From positions 1 to 64,000 of the forward strand of contig JALBYF010000078.1 in assembly GCA_023212725.1 (NCBI GenBank): a stretch of 64,000 nt of DNA. The letters run 5' to 3'. The stretch comes from Tranzscheliella williamsii (lineage: Eukaryota; Basidiomycota; Ustilaginomycetes; Ustilaginales; Ustilaginaceae). The translations under genes were made by a program, and so were the position numbers. A model generated the notes under the pieces. It ran no database searches, was not told the origin of the DNA, and saw nothing but the letters and a program-made list of their open reading frames with translations. This document shows, piece by piece, positions 11,301 to 20,538 of the stretch (position 1 is its first letter; each line of letters opens with the position of its first letter).

Positions 11301-12048
11301 CATGGTTGGCGGCCATTCTCTCCTGAGCGATGAGCACCTTCTCGGAGCCATTGATAACAAAGTAACCACCTGCATCATAGGGACACTCATTGAGGGAATA
11401 CGACATTTCATCGTCGAGGCCCTTGAGCCAACAGAAGTCGGACTTAAGCATGATGGGTACCTTGCCAATGAAGATCTGCTGTTCTTCTACGTCGGTCTTG
11501 CCATATTCGGGAATCCATGCGGGATCTCCATTCAAATCCACCTGATCTTCGCTCTGGACAAGCACCTTTTGGGTGACATCCACAAAGAGGGATGCCGAGT
11601 AGGTGAGGTTTCTGAAGCGGGCCTCTTGAGGGAAGAGCTGAGCGGAGCTGCCATCGGACTCGGTCATGGTAGGCTTGTTGAGATAGATCTGGCCGAACTC
11701 GATCTCATACCTTCGGGTCTTATCTTCGGCATGGCCAGAGTGCTGATCACTTTGCTCGAGAGTGAGGCTTCGCACCTCTTCGACGAGCTCTTGGATGGTG
11801 TTGGACATGAACTCGTTGAAACTGTCGAGCTGGTGTCGAACAAGCCCCTTCTCTTCGAAGAAAGCACGAATAACATCCCAGCAGTCCTCCTGAGATATCT
11901 CCTCGGAATACTCGACATCATCTTTGTCAGCTCCCATGCCGGTGGCGTAGGAGTCATTAAAGGCTCCAGCATCCAAGTTGTCGACATCCAGACCCCCCTC
12001 CTCGAGGGTGTCCTTCATGTACTTGTCGTACGCCCCAGTGTCCGCCAT
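8329..12048 (-). CDS. RPB2: RNA polymerase II second-largest subunit Rpb2
   Basis: A single 1239-codon frame from an ATG at 12048, close to the usual ~1220 aa of fungal Rpb2. The polymerase beta-like domains appear in order: protrusion and lobe ([20 protein letters not shown]), fork ([23 protein letters not shown] split in two), external domains, and hybrid-binding domain. Key segments are [18 protein letters not shown], the [15 protein letters not shown] motif near the active centre, and the wall. The C-terminal clamp carries a zinc-binding CDLCG...CRSCRNR motif and ends [15 protein letters not shown]. Rpb2 forms half of the Pol II catalytic cleft in the nucleus. It is divergent from CWC25, another mRNA-biogenesis gene, across 592 bp. 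No intron is needed. Identification is essentially certain. Confidence 0.98.
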   Translation of the reverse strand: MADTGAYDKYMKDTLEEGGLDVDNLDAGAFNDSYATGMGADKDDVEYSEEISQEDCWDVIRAFFEEKGLVRHQLDSFNEFMSNTIQELVEEVRSLTLEQSDQHSGHAEDKTRRYEIEFGQIYLNKPTMTESDGSSAQLFPQEARFRNLTYSASLFVDVTQKVLVQSEDQVDLNGDPAWIPEYGKTDVEEQQIFIGKVPIMLKSDFCWLKGLDDEMSYSLNECPYDAGGYFVINGSEKVLIAQERMAANHVYVFSKAPPAPVTFLAEIRSAVEKGGKTISTMQVKLFSRNKEKTANNTIRATLPYIRNDIPIVIVFRALGIVPDREVLQHICYDFNDTAMLEMLKPCIEEAFVIQDRDVALDFIGRRGTTTGLTRAKRTVYAQEILQKEMLPHISTAEGSNTKKAYFFGYMIHRLLLAALDRREIDDRDHFGKKRIDLGGPLMANLFRMLFRKVTRDVYRHLQKCVEEHREFHIQAAVKSSTITNGLRYSLATGNWGDQKKAMQAKAGVSQVLNRFAFASTLSHLRRTNTPIGRDGKIAKPRQLHNTHWGMVCPAETPEGQACGLVKNLSLMATVTVGTPSAPIVEFLEEFGLDSLVDMQVTNAKATKIFVNGVWMGTHDDPGQLVDTLRDLRRKDDISHEVSVVRDIREKELRIYTDASRVLRPVFIVNPHDMTLLIKKYHVDMIGQPTESGEEFRWTQLVQQGVIEYLDAEEEESAMICMSTTDLEQSREYKARNGQVNFNSADPSARLKSVHTIAPDTWTHCEIHPAMVLGICASIIPFPDHNQSPRNVYQSAMGKQSVSVPISNFTTRMDTMNHVLYYPQKPLGTTRSMEHLKFRELPAGQNAIVAIMCYSGYNQEDSVIMNQSSIDRGLFRSLYYRGYMAEEKKVGVMQLEEFEKPSRDTTIRMKHGTYDKIDADGLCAVGTRVSGDDVIIGKTAPLPPDSEELGMRSKLHTKKDASISLKSTEHGIIDQVMLTTNSSGNKFVKVRVRNSRIPQTGDKFASRHGQKGTIGITYRQEDMPFSAEGVTPDIIINPHAIPSRMTIGHLVECLLSKVAALSGQEGDATPFTELTVEAVSSILRGLGYQSRGLEVMYHGHTGRKLQAQVYLGPTYYQRLKHMVDDKIHSRARGPVQILTRQPVEGRSRGGGLRFGEMERDCMIAHGIAGFLKERMFDASDPYRIHVCDLCGLTALANLKKGTYECRSCRNRTAISQVHIPYAMKLLHQELMSVNVALRLY

Positions 12049-12640
12049 TGTCGCAAAAGTCTATCAGAGGAAGCAGACCGGTGGCGCAACACCCAGAGAA
12101 GAGACGAAGCTGCTGTTGAATCGAGCAATCGACAGCTGGTGCCGACGAACGAGCTAAAGGCCCGCTGGCCGTGTTGTGATGGACCCGTGAATGACAATGT
12201 ACGTCAACAAGCGAGCGCAAAGGACGGTCGAGCAAGGGACGAGGTACAGACAACGAGCACCAGAGGAGCACCTAGTCAGGCCAGGGGAATGGGTGGCCGG
12301 GAGGATGTCGTGAGAAAGACCCAAGATGGAAAGGCTGATGGCGACGAATGAGGCAAGCTGGCCCGAATCTAACTCAGCTGCGCGCGTTCTTCTTTCCTTT
12401 CCCTTTTCTCGTCCGATAGAATCGCGCGATTCTCACTCCGGAATGCGGATGTGAAATTACTAGGAACGGCGACTGAGCTTCTGTGACTAGCTGCAACCCA
12501 CCAGATACCAGCTCTACCTTTGCCACAACACCGTTGTCGTCATTATCATCGAGGCCGTAGGATAGGGCCTCCGCTGCCAGTAGCGCGGACACCGCCAAAC
12601 TCGTCGTGACAGGGTTCCGGCCTGGTCTTCAACGCTCAAG
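12049..12640. promoter_or_regulatory. Shared intergenic region between divergent RPB2 and CWC25
   Basis: This 592-bp gap must contain both promoters. ORFs seen here are extensions or shadows of the flanking genes and have no protein-like character. I found no convincing TATA box. No specific factor site can be supported by eye. Confidence 0.5.
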
Positions 12641-13918
12641 ATGGGTGGAGGCGACCTGAATATGAAGAAGTCGTGGCACCCTCTTCTGCAGGTGAATCAG
12701 GAGAGGGTGTGGAAGCGCGAAAAAGCGGCGCTGGAAGAGCGCAAGAAACTAGAGGAGCTGCGCAAGGAGCGGGAGCAGGAGAGGGAGATGCAAGAGCTGC
12801 AACGTCTTCAGGAGGAAGCCGGGGGCAAAACGCGCATCGACAAGGTGGATTGGATGTACGCTACGCCAGCCACTACGGGGGGTCCGTCCGCCAACGAACT
12901 GGAGGAGTATCTTCTCGGCAAGAAGCGAGTGGATAAGCTGCTCAAAGGAGACGAAGCGCAAAAGATCTCCAAGGCGGATCAGACCAATCTCATCTCGCTT
13001 CAGAATGCCAATTCGGCGCGGGATCTGGCTGCCAAAATCAGAGAGGACCCTATGCTTGCCATAAAGCAACAGGAACAGGCTGCCTATGAAGCACTTTTGC
13101 GCGATCCGGTACGGCTTCGGCAGCTAAAGATCAAGGCTGGTATTGGCGGAAGCGACGAGAGTAAGGAAGAACGCCGACGGAGGAAAGAAGAGAAGCACCG
13201 ACGTAGGGAAGACCGAAACAGAAGACACGAGCGCCACTCTCACGAGTACGAAACCCGGCGCGAGTCCGACCCGAAGCATTCGCGAGCTGGTAGTCCCAAC
13301 TATGAGCGGGATCATCGTCCTCGTTCTCGACATAGTGAAGACCGGAAGCATTCTATCTCACGCGACTCCGACCGCCGGCAAGACGACCGCACTCGCCGTG
13401 AACAGGCAGACGGGAGCTCTGTCCGACACCGCGAGGAGCCTAGATATAGGCGCTTTCGAGGCGAGCAAGAAGAGCACGTCCTCCGACGCTCTCGAAGTCG
13501 AAGCTCTTCTCCGCGTCGTACCGCCAACCGTCGTGAACGAGACTCTGATTCGCGCGAATCGCACCGAGCTGAAGTACGATACCGATCCACGGTGCGGGAA
13601 GCGCGGCCTCCTGATCGAGAGGAGACAAAAAAGCGGAAAGAGGAAGAGCGCCAAGCTAAACTGCGAGAAATGGCGGAGAATGCCAAGGCCATGGAAGATC
13701 ACCGGACATCGTACATCAGCAAGGTCAATGCGGAGGAAGCAGATCAGGAGCGCCGCGAAGCTGCACTCCGACAAAAGCTGATCGACGCCCGCGAAAAAGG
13801 CCACGGTGATGGCAAAGGGACCTTCCTGCTTGACCAGCAGCGCAAGACGTTCTCTGACAACCTTGACCTAGGAGAAAGGATGAAGAGGGGCCGCGGTGGA
13901 TACCAGCGGTTTGACTAG
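12641..13918 (+). CDS. CWC25: Pre-mRNA splicing factor Cwc25
   Basis: This 425-aa protein starts MGGGDLNMKKSWHPLLQVNQ, followed by the N-terminal Cir_N-type helix (about residues 8-45, ending in a run of KLEELRKEREQER). Next comes the segment RIDKVDWMYATP and EEYLLGKKRVDKLL, characteristic of Cwc25/CCDC49. Cwc25 joins the spliceosome after Prp2 remodelling and promotes the first transesterification near the branch site. From about residue 170 the protein becomes an Arg/Ser/Glu/Asp-rich low-complexity region with RS dipeptides. It ends in a charged helix and the segment FLDQQRKTF-like/GRGGYQRFD. Single exon; the start fits the conserved family N-terminus. Confidence 0.95.
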   Translation: MGGGDLNMKKSWHPLLQVNQERVWKREKAALEERKKLEELRKEREQEREMQELQRLQEEAGGKTRIDKVDWMYATPATTGGPSANELEEYLLGKKRVDKLLKGDEAQKISKADQTNLISLQNANSARDLAAKIREDPMLAIKQQEQAAYEALLRDPVRLRQLKIKAGIGGSDESKEERRRRKEEKHRRREDRNRRHERHSHEYETRRESDPKHSRAGSPNYERDHRPRSRHSEDRKHSISRDSDRRQDDRTRREQADGSSVRHREEPRYRRFRGEQEEHVLRRSRSRSSSPRRTANRRERDSDSRESHRAEVRYRSTVREARPPDREETKKRKEEERQAKLREMAENAKAMEDHRTSYISKVNAEEADQERREAALRQKLIDAREKGHGDGKGTFLLDQQRKTFSDNLDLGERMKRGRGGYQRFD

Positions 13919-14184
13919 CCGCCCTGTATACTTAACCATTGAGCTCGCTCTGCGGCAGCTCGCGTGTCGTGATTATACCCATTTGATAGATTCGCTGACC
14001 TAGTTACGCATGCTTTGCGTGCTGTGGATCTGTGTGCCTGTCTGGTGGATGAGTGTGAAAGACGAGGTACCGGTGCGGACGTAGCGGCCGGGCTAGACTT
14101 ATATGAACGAAAGGGTCTGACTGTATATGTATTTATTATGCTAGATGGCTGAGGCGTGCATGGGCATGGAAGCTGTGGCTCAAG

Positions 14185-16440
14185 ATGGGGAAAATGGACG
14201 TGATGGCAGCGGTTTGCACGTCAGCTCCTCCATCATCACCACGACGCAGATCGCCGAGCAGGCTTGTGTGGGCGATGACGCATGTGCATGGTGGCATGCT
14301 TGGCGGGGGCGCCGTGGGGGCGCCGGTTCTCTCATCGACCAACCCGGTGTCAGCGCTGATCGCGGGCCGCACGACGCTGCTCGCTCCTCCTAGCCTCTCG
14401 ACCGTCAACCACTCGGACAGTGCGGCGGTGGGCGCGGGACGCAACGCCGGACGCAGCAGCCAGGACCGCCGCGGCGCACACCCACGCCCAGCACATCCAC
14501 ACCCTCGCTCCGACCTGCAGCAAGCCCTCTCCCCACCCACAGCCGCAAGGCCCATATCCACCCGCGAGAACATCTCGACCTCCAAGTCCTGGTCAAGCGC
14601 CCTCGCCCTCAAGAACCTCAACTATCCACCCGGCTCAATCACGTACCCATCACAAGACTTTACCGTCCATCCGACGTTCCGCAAAGAGGCAGACAACAGA
14701 GGCGACGTCCTCGTCCGCGTCGAGGGCGTCACCTTCTTCGTACATAAGCACATCCTGCTTTTCTCGTCGCCATTCTTCGCCTCCATCTTGGAAGGCGAGT
14801 GGAAGGAGTCCCGGCTCTCCCAACTCGGTGCAAGCGCGGATCTGGACATCGGTAGCTCCCGGCCCGCTACTCCGGCAGCGGAGGAACAACAGCTGCCATT
14901 ATGCAGACCCACGCTGCTCCCGTCTGCGCCGGGCTCCTCCGAGTATGTCGCTACACCACCAGAGGACTCTCAGGGATATGATATCGCCGCCGCAGCCCCG
15001 GCTGAAGCGCTGGAAGGATATGCTATGCACAACGCTGCTTCCCTGGACGTAGCCTCCTTTCACAACCCAGCGGCCGATGCGGAAGACGTCGGGCGTGGTG
15101 GAGACGTTCGGGCCTCCTACCATACCGCCGTCTGGGATGTCGAGGACGAGGATGCGGCGGGTACGGACGCCTCGACGTATGCAGCTGCCGGGACACCGGC
15201 GGTGGTGCGGAGCGATGCGCTTCTGGAGGAGCCAAGCGGGCGGCCGCGCAGCGCCAGCCTAGGCAGCCGGCGGGATGAGATTGTGCACAAGATGCGGTCC
15301 AAGTCGCAGAATCTGGCCACGCGGCTGACGCTCCGCAAGCTCGAGTCGGCCAGCAAGAGCAAGGCGATCCCGGCGCGTACCACGTCGAAACCGGCTGAGA
15401 TCGATCCAGCCGACGCAGCTGAAGTGGCAGAGGCAGGCGGCGGGCGGCAAGCTACTGTGCTTCCTTCTGCCTCGCTGGCGCGGTTGGAATCGCTCGCCAC
15501 GCCGCCCGGCTCTCCGCGGCGCTTGCAGCTGCAAGCACCCGACGCGGCAGACACCCCGGATGGTCTCGCTGATCTCGACGATGCGGTACTCGGACGCGCG
15601 GCGGCCGCGGCCGTCGAGTTGACGACGGGCCCCTCTGCCGAAACACCGGAAAAGGTGGCCAGCCTTGGTGCAGAGGGGCAGTCAACACGAGCTACGCCGC
15701 CGCGCCGCCTCTCGTCGCCATACAAGGGCGTGGTGGCGGTGATCGATCTGGAAGAGGAGACGGCCATGACGTTCCACGACTTTCTCTTCCACGCCTATCC
15801 GCATCTGGACCTCTCGGTGACGTGGTGGAACTGCGGGCCGCTGCTGCGATTTGCGGACAAGTTTCAGGTGCCGTATCTGCGGCGAAGCTGTGTTGGGTTT
15901 TTGCGGGCGGCATTGGCGGGGCGGCCGATCGAGGCGATGCGGCTGGCGGAGCTACACCAGCTGGACGACCTGTACAAGGAGGCGAGCCGGCATGTGCTGG
16001 ACAACTTTGCGGCGTGGGAGGCCGAGGAGCTCGAGTGCCTGTCGCGCGAGACACTGCTCAAGCTGGAGCGCAAGCGGACATGGTTCCTGGAGCGGCTGCT
16101 CAAGCTCGGCCTCGCCAACCCGGCGCGCGACTACGAGTGCCATGCAGGCTGCCCCGACCCGCCCAGCTGCGCCCGCGCCCTCCACGACAAGTGGCAGACC
16201 GCCTACGCAAACGCCTTCCGCTTCTCACCCCCCCAGCCCAGCATCATCTTCCGCCACCTGCGCGACCTCGACAACACCGCCGCCCTCAACCTCAGCGCCT
16301 GCCACAGCACAGCTCGCATCTGGGTTCAGGGCCTCTTCGACCGCATGTTCTCCCTCGGCACCCTCCACACCCCCCGCCAGTTCCTCGCCATCAAGCTCGA
16401 CGCACAGCCCTCCCGCAACCCCGCCCCCAAGCAGTTCTGA
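14185..16440 (+). CDS. BTB/POZ-domain protein with a ~300-residue insertion splitting the BTB fold
   Basis: The frame is open for 751 codons. The first half of a BTB domain appears at about residues 170-215 (GDVLVRVEGVTFFVHKHILL, then FSSPFFASILEGEWKES). The second half resumes at about residue 515 (VVAVIDLEEETAMTFHDFLF, then YPHLDLSVTWWNCGPLLRFA, DKFQVPYLRRSCVGFLRAAL). It is followed by a BACK-like helical segment (MRLAELHQLDDLYKEASRHV) and a Cys-containing C-terminal part (ECHAGCPDPPSC). The region between is acidic and Ala/Ser/Pro-rich low complexity. BTB domains dimerise or recruit cullin-3; no kelch or MATH partner domain is visible, so the role is not assignable. The first ~140 residues are low complexity, and the start is uncertain: 14185 is the first in-frame ATG, with another at 14275. 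Confidence 0.8.
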   Translation: MGKMDVMAAVCTSAPPSSPRRRSPSRLVWAMTHVHGGMLGGGAVGAPVLSSTNPVSALIAGRTTLLAPPSLSTVNHSDSAAVGAGRNAGRSSQDRRGAHPRPAHPHPRSDLQQALSPPTAARPISTRENISTSKSWSSALALKNLNYPPGSITYPSQDFTVHPTFRKEADNRGDVLVRVEGVTFFVHKHILLFSSPFFASILEGEWKESRLSQLGASADLDIGSSRPATPAAEEQQLPLCRPTLLPSAPGSSEYVATPPEDSQGYDIAAAAPAEALEGYAMHNAASLDVASFHNPAADAEDVGRGGDVRASYHTAVWDVEDEDAAGTDASTYAAAGTPAVVRSDALLEEPSGRPRSASLGSRRDEIVHKMRSKSQNLATRLTLRKLESASKSKAIPARTTSKPAEIDPADAAEVAEAGGGRQATVLPSASLARLESLATPPGSPRRLQLQAPDAADTPDGLADLDDAVLGRAAAAAVELTTGPSAETPEKVASLGAEGQSTRATPPRRLSSPYKGVVAVIDLEEETAMTFHDFLFHAYPHLDLSVTWWNCGPLLRFADKFQVPYLRRSCVGFLRAALAGRPIEAMRLAELHQLDDLYKEASRHVLDNFAAWEAEELECLSRETLLKLERKRTWFLERLLKLGLANPARDYECHAGCPDPPSCARALHDKWQTAYANAFRFSPPQPSIIFRHLRDLDNTAALNLSACHSTARIWVQGLFDRMFSLGTLHTPRQFLAIKLDAQPSRNPAPKQF

Positions 16441-16935
16441 TCCCGACTCCCCCGCCCCGCTTCCGCATCTGTATCCGCATCCGCACTGCATCCTTTCATC
16501 CATCTCACCCACGCACCGCTGCAAACAGTACTCACGACCAACACCGTCTGACTCTCCATGGTTTGTCACGGGACCGCGATTCATAGCATCATGTTTCTTC
16601 AAACTGGTGGATGCGTCTGACTGTCTACAAGCGGGTATACCGAGTCGGAACCGGAGAGGACCGGTCTCGCCGTTGCAGCGACCGCCGGAGGCCACCCTAG
16701 CGACGATTATTGAGCGCGATGGCTGCCAACAAGCAGTCGCCTTCGCAGCTGACACGGCCTGAGAAGTTGAGCACGACAGCCAGCACGTAGGGCGTGTATG
16801 TGACTCAGCGAGCAGGACCCCAGGTAAACATTCCGGTTCTACATGCGCTAATAGAATTGTTCAACTGACACCGCTCGTTGGTCAAGGGCCCGAACAACGG
16901 CGAAGACCTGGTTGCAGTGAGGGTGCGTTGCTTGT
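16441..16935. other. Convergent 3' intergenic region
   Basis: This is a 495-bp gap between the ends of the BTB gene (+) and the 1200-aa orphan gene (-). I see no gene or repeat in it; it presumably contains both 3' UTRs. Confidence 0.5.
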
Positions 16936-19900
16936 TTAGGCAGTACTGACCGAATTGGCAGAGTCGTCGGCCATGCTTGTCACCACAGCCCTCGTTTCGC
17001 CCCCGCCCAGTGCAAGAGCAGAGGGTATTGCCGGAGTCGCGATTTTCGATTCGGGCAGGTAGCCGGACGACAGGTCTGGTGTATGCAGCTCCTCGCTTAC
17101 GGCGCTCTCGCTGCCGTGCTTCAATAGGCCGCCACTGCCCGGCCCGCTCGAATAGCTGTGACCGCTGCTCAAGAGAAACGATTCTTCCAACGAGGGCGTG
17201 CGAGAGTCCGCCCGCACTAGATGGGTTTCCGCTCGAGCTTCACCGTTATCGCGTTTAATCCCTTCTTTACCCTCTTGGCCGGTAGGGACGGCCTTCGCGT
17301 CCGCCGTGTCTTGCGCATCAATGCTGGCAGATCTGCCCAAAACGTACGCCGACCGGGTTCCGAAGCCGCTTTTCGCCATGTCTGCATTCACCGGCGCGCT
17401 TGGCGCATGCGTCAAATCCATAGTAGGCAGCATGCGGTCGAGATTCTCCTCGACCTTACGCTCCTTCACTGCTTCGCAGGGAAGAGTCTCCTGAGCCAGC
17501 ATGGGATCTTGACCGGCTGAATTGTCTTTGACGCGCTTCTCCGCCGCTCCTAGATTGTTGCCGCTCAACGTCTGGATGAGGTCATGGTCTACTGGGGGCA
17601 TGGTCGAAGCATCCGGGAATTTGGCTTTGGGGCTGCTGCGGTGCCCCTGTTCAGAGATGTTGCCGCTGGATCCAAAGCTGCTCAGCCGTCGCAAGAGGGT
17701 TCGAATACCCTTCTTTGTGCCAGGCCGCTTCGGAGGTCCCGAAAGCTCAGACTGCGCTGTCAGGACCATGCTTGAGCGCCTGCTGGCATCAATGCTTGTC
17801 CTGGCCGACTGAGCAGATGGGGTCTCAGTTGGTGTATCCCGCTGAGTTGGAAGCGATGTTTCCCCTGGAGGCGGCGCAGCTGACTGAAAAGGCAAATCCA
17901 CCTCACGGAACGTGAGTGGAGAGAGGTCGGCGTCACTTGTCGCAGATACTGCGACTGACTCTGGCGATAGGGGACTCGCCTCCGCAAGGGGTGTAACGTA
18001 AGCGCTCGTGCTTGATGAAGAAGCCCCCGAGATGGGTTTCGACGTCTCGCCTGCACTTGTGGCTAAATTAACCTGAGATCTCGACCTGCTCGATTTGAAA
18101 ATCGTTGACAAGCGGCTCACCTTACTGCGTCGTGTAGCGCCGATCGTCGCTGGAATCTCGCTTTGGCCGCCTTTGATTGCAGAACGGTGGGCCGTGTGTT
18201 CGACATCGGCAAGCGGTGCGGGAGAGTTTTCGGACGCAAGCAACCTTTGACTGGTCTCTGGTGCGTCAGCGTAAGCGTTCTGAGAAGGACCTGCAGCTTC
18301 GGCGACCGTTCTGCTGGAGGTGGAGACCGTCAAATCCTGGTCGGACCGCGCTGTCTGCCTTTCGGCCTCTTGTGCCGGGTTGGTGGATGCCGCACTGTGT
18401 GCGAGGTTGATGGATGACGCACTTTGTGCAAGGTTGGTGGATGACGCATTGGGACTAGGAGCACGGCTGCTCGCGCCGCTTCCGAACGGTGTCAACCGCT
18501 TCAACTTCTTGGGGGGTTTCGTAAGTCCCTGCAGTTCGGCAACTGGGTCATTCATGGTCATGGTCAAGACAGGGCGACGCGTTCTGTCCTGAGATGGCAG
18601 AGAGGCAGTCGACCCGTTTTGGGAAGCGTCTCGCCGACTAGGAGAATGGTAGACGGAGGTCTTGTTCGAGTAGGCCATGGTGGCGGCAAACGGCGAATTC
18701 TCGTGGCTCAGAGGAATGCCAAACGGATCTAACGTCTCTAGAATGTTCGAAGTGGCACGAACAGTGGCCGAGGTCAGAGACGGATATGGCGACCCACCAA
18801 GACCGGCAAACATTTCCCTAGGAACGAGATCGGCGGTCGGATCCGTACTAGCCGGGTACGGGCTGGCTGTGCTGACATTGTCACGTCCTTGGGATCGTTG
18901 TGAGTACGAGTTTTCCCGCGTTCGTGGCCGAGGCGAGGTTAGAGGCGTCATTGGAGACAACCCGGGAGCTGCAGACCCAACGGTATTATCTTGCAGCGGC
19001 AAATCTTCCAAAATACTGGGAAAGGAGCGACGGCGTGGATCATTGAAGGCAGCGTTGCCTGCGCCTGCTTTTGTTCGGAGAGGAGAAGAGGTTCCGCTGC
19101 GGCTAGCTCGAGAAAATGCTGGCTGTGAAATCTGCTCAGCGATGGCCTCAGCTGCGAGCTCTCGGGCAAGCAAATCAAGGTCACGAGTATCGACGTATCG
19201 ACGTCTCCTACCTCCAGGAGTCGTTGCACCTGAAGAGCTGTTCTGAGTGAGAACGGGGCTGTTCGTTTGCGAGACAGAGTTGTTCTCTTCGATTGAGGGG
19301 CTGACTGACTCGAGTGATTCTGTGGAAGGTTCACGGGAGCGACTGGATCTGGGTCTCATGGACTTGAAGAAGCTCTTGCGAGGTTTGACCTTGACATCTC
19401 CGGTGGCGTCTGACTTGGACCTAGTTCTGAAGGATGGCGAACGTGAGATGTCCGGTTGATCGCCGCCTGGAGGGGTTTCAGTTGTGGTGCTATCCGATGT
19501 CTGGGGTGCTGACGGCCCTTCGATTTCAGTGGTAGAAGTGTCAGCCGGAGAAAAAGTTTGGGATGCCCTCTTTGGTGAGGCGGGTGCGGATCTGCCTTTC
19601 TTTCGTGTCTCGGCACGGGCTTGCTGTCGTGCCGCCTCCAGAACGAGCTGTGCAGCGCGAGCTACCATCTGGTTTTCGCCAGCCGCCGGATTGTGATCGG
19701 ACATGGAGCTTTCTCTACTCTTGTGGGGCGGGGTTTGACTAGGGCTCAAGGCCTTGTCGACCACCTGAGTTGAAGGACGGAGACCGTTGCTGGAGACGCT
19801 GTCGTCCATGTCCTTCTGCAACTCAACAACCGCCGAGCCATTGAGCATGCCTGGATTCAGACCGCTTTCTCTGAGAGCGCTGAGCGTTTGCGACACCGAA

Positions 19901-20538
19901 GGTAAAGTGCCGTCTTCGAGTGCGGTAGGTGTGGTGGCTTTAGGCGTTGGGGTTGATATAGTGGACGACGGTGCGGCATGTGACGAGGCAGGCAGCGTGG
20001 GTTGGCCGATGCCGCGATTCTGGAGATAGGCTTGGGCTGCAGCGGTGCTGCCCGATGATGCTAGAGCTGCGCGGTTGTCGGTAGACTTGGCAGCGTTTTC
20101 AGCGAATAGGGCGTAATCAGAGACTTCCATAAACGGCTCGGGAACCTGCTGTTCTTCCCAGCGGATGCCGCTTTTGAACTTGCCAATCGGCTTGCTCAGC
20201 TCGGCGACATCAGCTCCATGGGTCTCGTCGACCGACCTCCTTGACAATTTCGAAGAGAGCCTTCTACCGATAGAAGGCCTTCTCTCTTCACTGTCCAGGC
20301 TGGACGTTCCTTTCAATGACGATGTATTGCTGGACAGACGGGCGAGCGCGGCTCCGTTTTGGACGCTGCCAGTTGACTTTCGGAATGGATTGGCGGAACG
20401 GCGTCGCTGAGGTAAGGGATGCGACGGATAGGTAGAGCTGGGAGGAAGATAGTCCGGTTCCGAGCGAGAAGAAGCTAGAACGTCTGGAGAGACTCCTGAG
20501 GAGGAAGACTCATGTTTTACTGCTTGGTCGGCGGACAT
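16936..20538 (-). CDS. Ser-rich protein of unknown function (1200 aa)
   Basis: A single uninterrupted 1200-codon frame from an ATG at 20538. The whole protein is Ser/Thr/Pro/Ala-rich with many basic SR- and RRxS-type sites. I recognise no enzymatic or structural domain. Two more ordered-looking segments are KSGIRWEEQQVPEPFMEVSD with the following YALFAENAAKS (about residues 122-152), and the basic KKGIRTLLRRLSSFGSSG (about residues 940-960). About residues 695-725 are a degenerate three-unit tandem repeat of a nine-residue unit (like SSTNLAQSA). RRxS sites and the lack of a fold suggest a phosphorylated scaffold or regulator, but this is only inference. It has a long 2.3-kb upstream gap like the 1573-aa orphan. 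The gene is very likely real; the function is unknown. Confidence 0.75.
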   Translation of the reverse strand: MSADQAVKHESSSSGVSPDVLASSRSEPDYLPPSSTYPSHPLPQRRRSANPFRKSTGSVQNGAALARLSSNTSSLKGTSSLDSEERRPSIGRRLSSKLSRRSVDETHGADVAELSKPIGKFKSGIRWEEQQVPEPFMEVSDYALFAENAAKSTDNRAALASSGSTAAAQAYLQNRGIGQPTLPASSHAAPSSTISTPTPKATTPTALEDGTLPSVSQTLSALRESGLNPGMLNGSAVVELQKDMDDSVSSNGLRPSTQVVDKALSPSQTPPHKSRESSMSDHNPAAGENQMVARAAQLVLEAARQQARAETRKKGRSAPASPKRASQTFSPADTSTTEIEGPSAPQTSDSTTTETPPGGDQPDISRSPSFRTRSKSDATGDVKVKPRKSFFKSMRPRSSRSREPSTESLESVSPSIEENNSVSQTNSPVLTQNSSSGATTPGGRRRRYVDTRDLDLLARELAAEAIAEQISQPAFSRASRSGTSSPLRTKAGAGNAAFNDPRRRSFPSILEDLPLQDNTVGSAAPGLSPMTPLTSPRPRTRENSYSQRSQGRDNVSTASPYPASTDPTADLVPREMFAGLGGSPYPSLTSATVRATSNILETLDPFGIPLSHENSPFAATMAYSNKTSVYHSPSRRDASQNGSTASLPSQDRTRRPVLTMTMNDPVAELQGLTKPPKKLKRLTPFGSGASSRAPSPNASSTNLAQSASSINLAHSAASTNPAQEAERQTARSDQDLTVSTSSRTVAEAAGPSQNAYADAPETSQRLLASENSPAPLADVEHTAHRSAIKGGQSEIPATIGATRRSKVSRLSTIFKSSRSRSQVNLATSAGETSKPISGASSSSTSAYVTPLAEASPLSPESVAVSATSDADLSPLTFREVDLPFQSAAPPPGETSLPTQRDTPTETPSAQSARTSIDASRRSSMVLTAQSELSGPPKRPGTKKGIRTLLRRLSSFGSSGNISEQGHRSSPKAKFPDASTMPPVDHDLIQTLSGNNLGAAEKRVKDNSAGQDPMLAQETLPCEAVKERKVEENLDRMLPTMDLTHAPSAPVNADMAKSGFGTRSAYVLGRSASIDAQDTADAKAVPTGQEGKEGIKRDNGEARAETHLVRADSRTPSLEESFLLSSGHSYSSGPGSGGLLKHGSESAVSEELHTPDLSSGYLPESKIATPAIPSALALGGGETRAVVTSMADDSANSVSTA
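18369..18449. repeat. 27-bp tandem repeat, three units, inside the 1200-aa orphan gene
   Basis: Three successive copies of a roughly 27-bp unit sharing the core GGTTGGTGGATGACGCA (with substitutions; the first copy is a little shorter). They encode the three-fold NLAQ/NLAH/NPAQ-type peptide repeat. The period is a multiple of three, so unit gain or loss would keep the frame. Confidence 0.8.
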
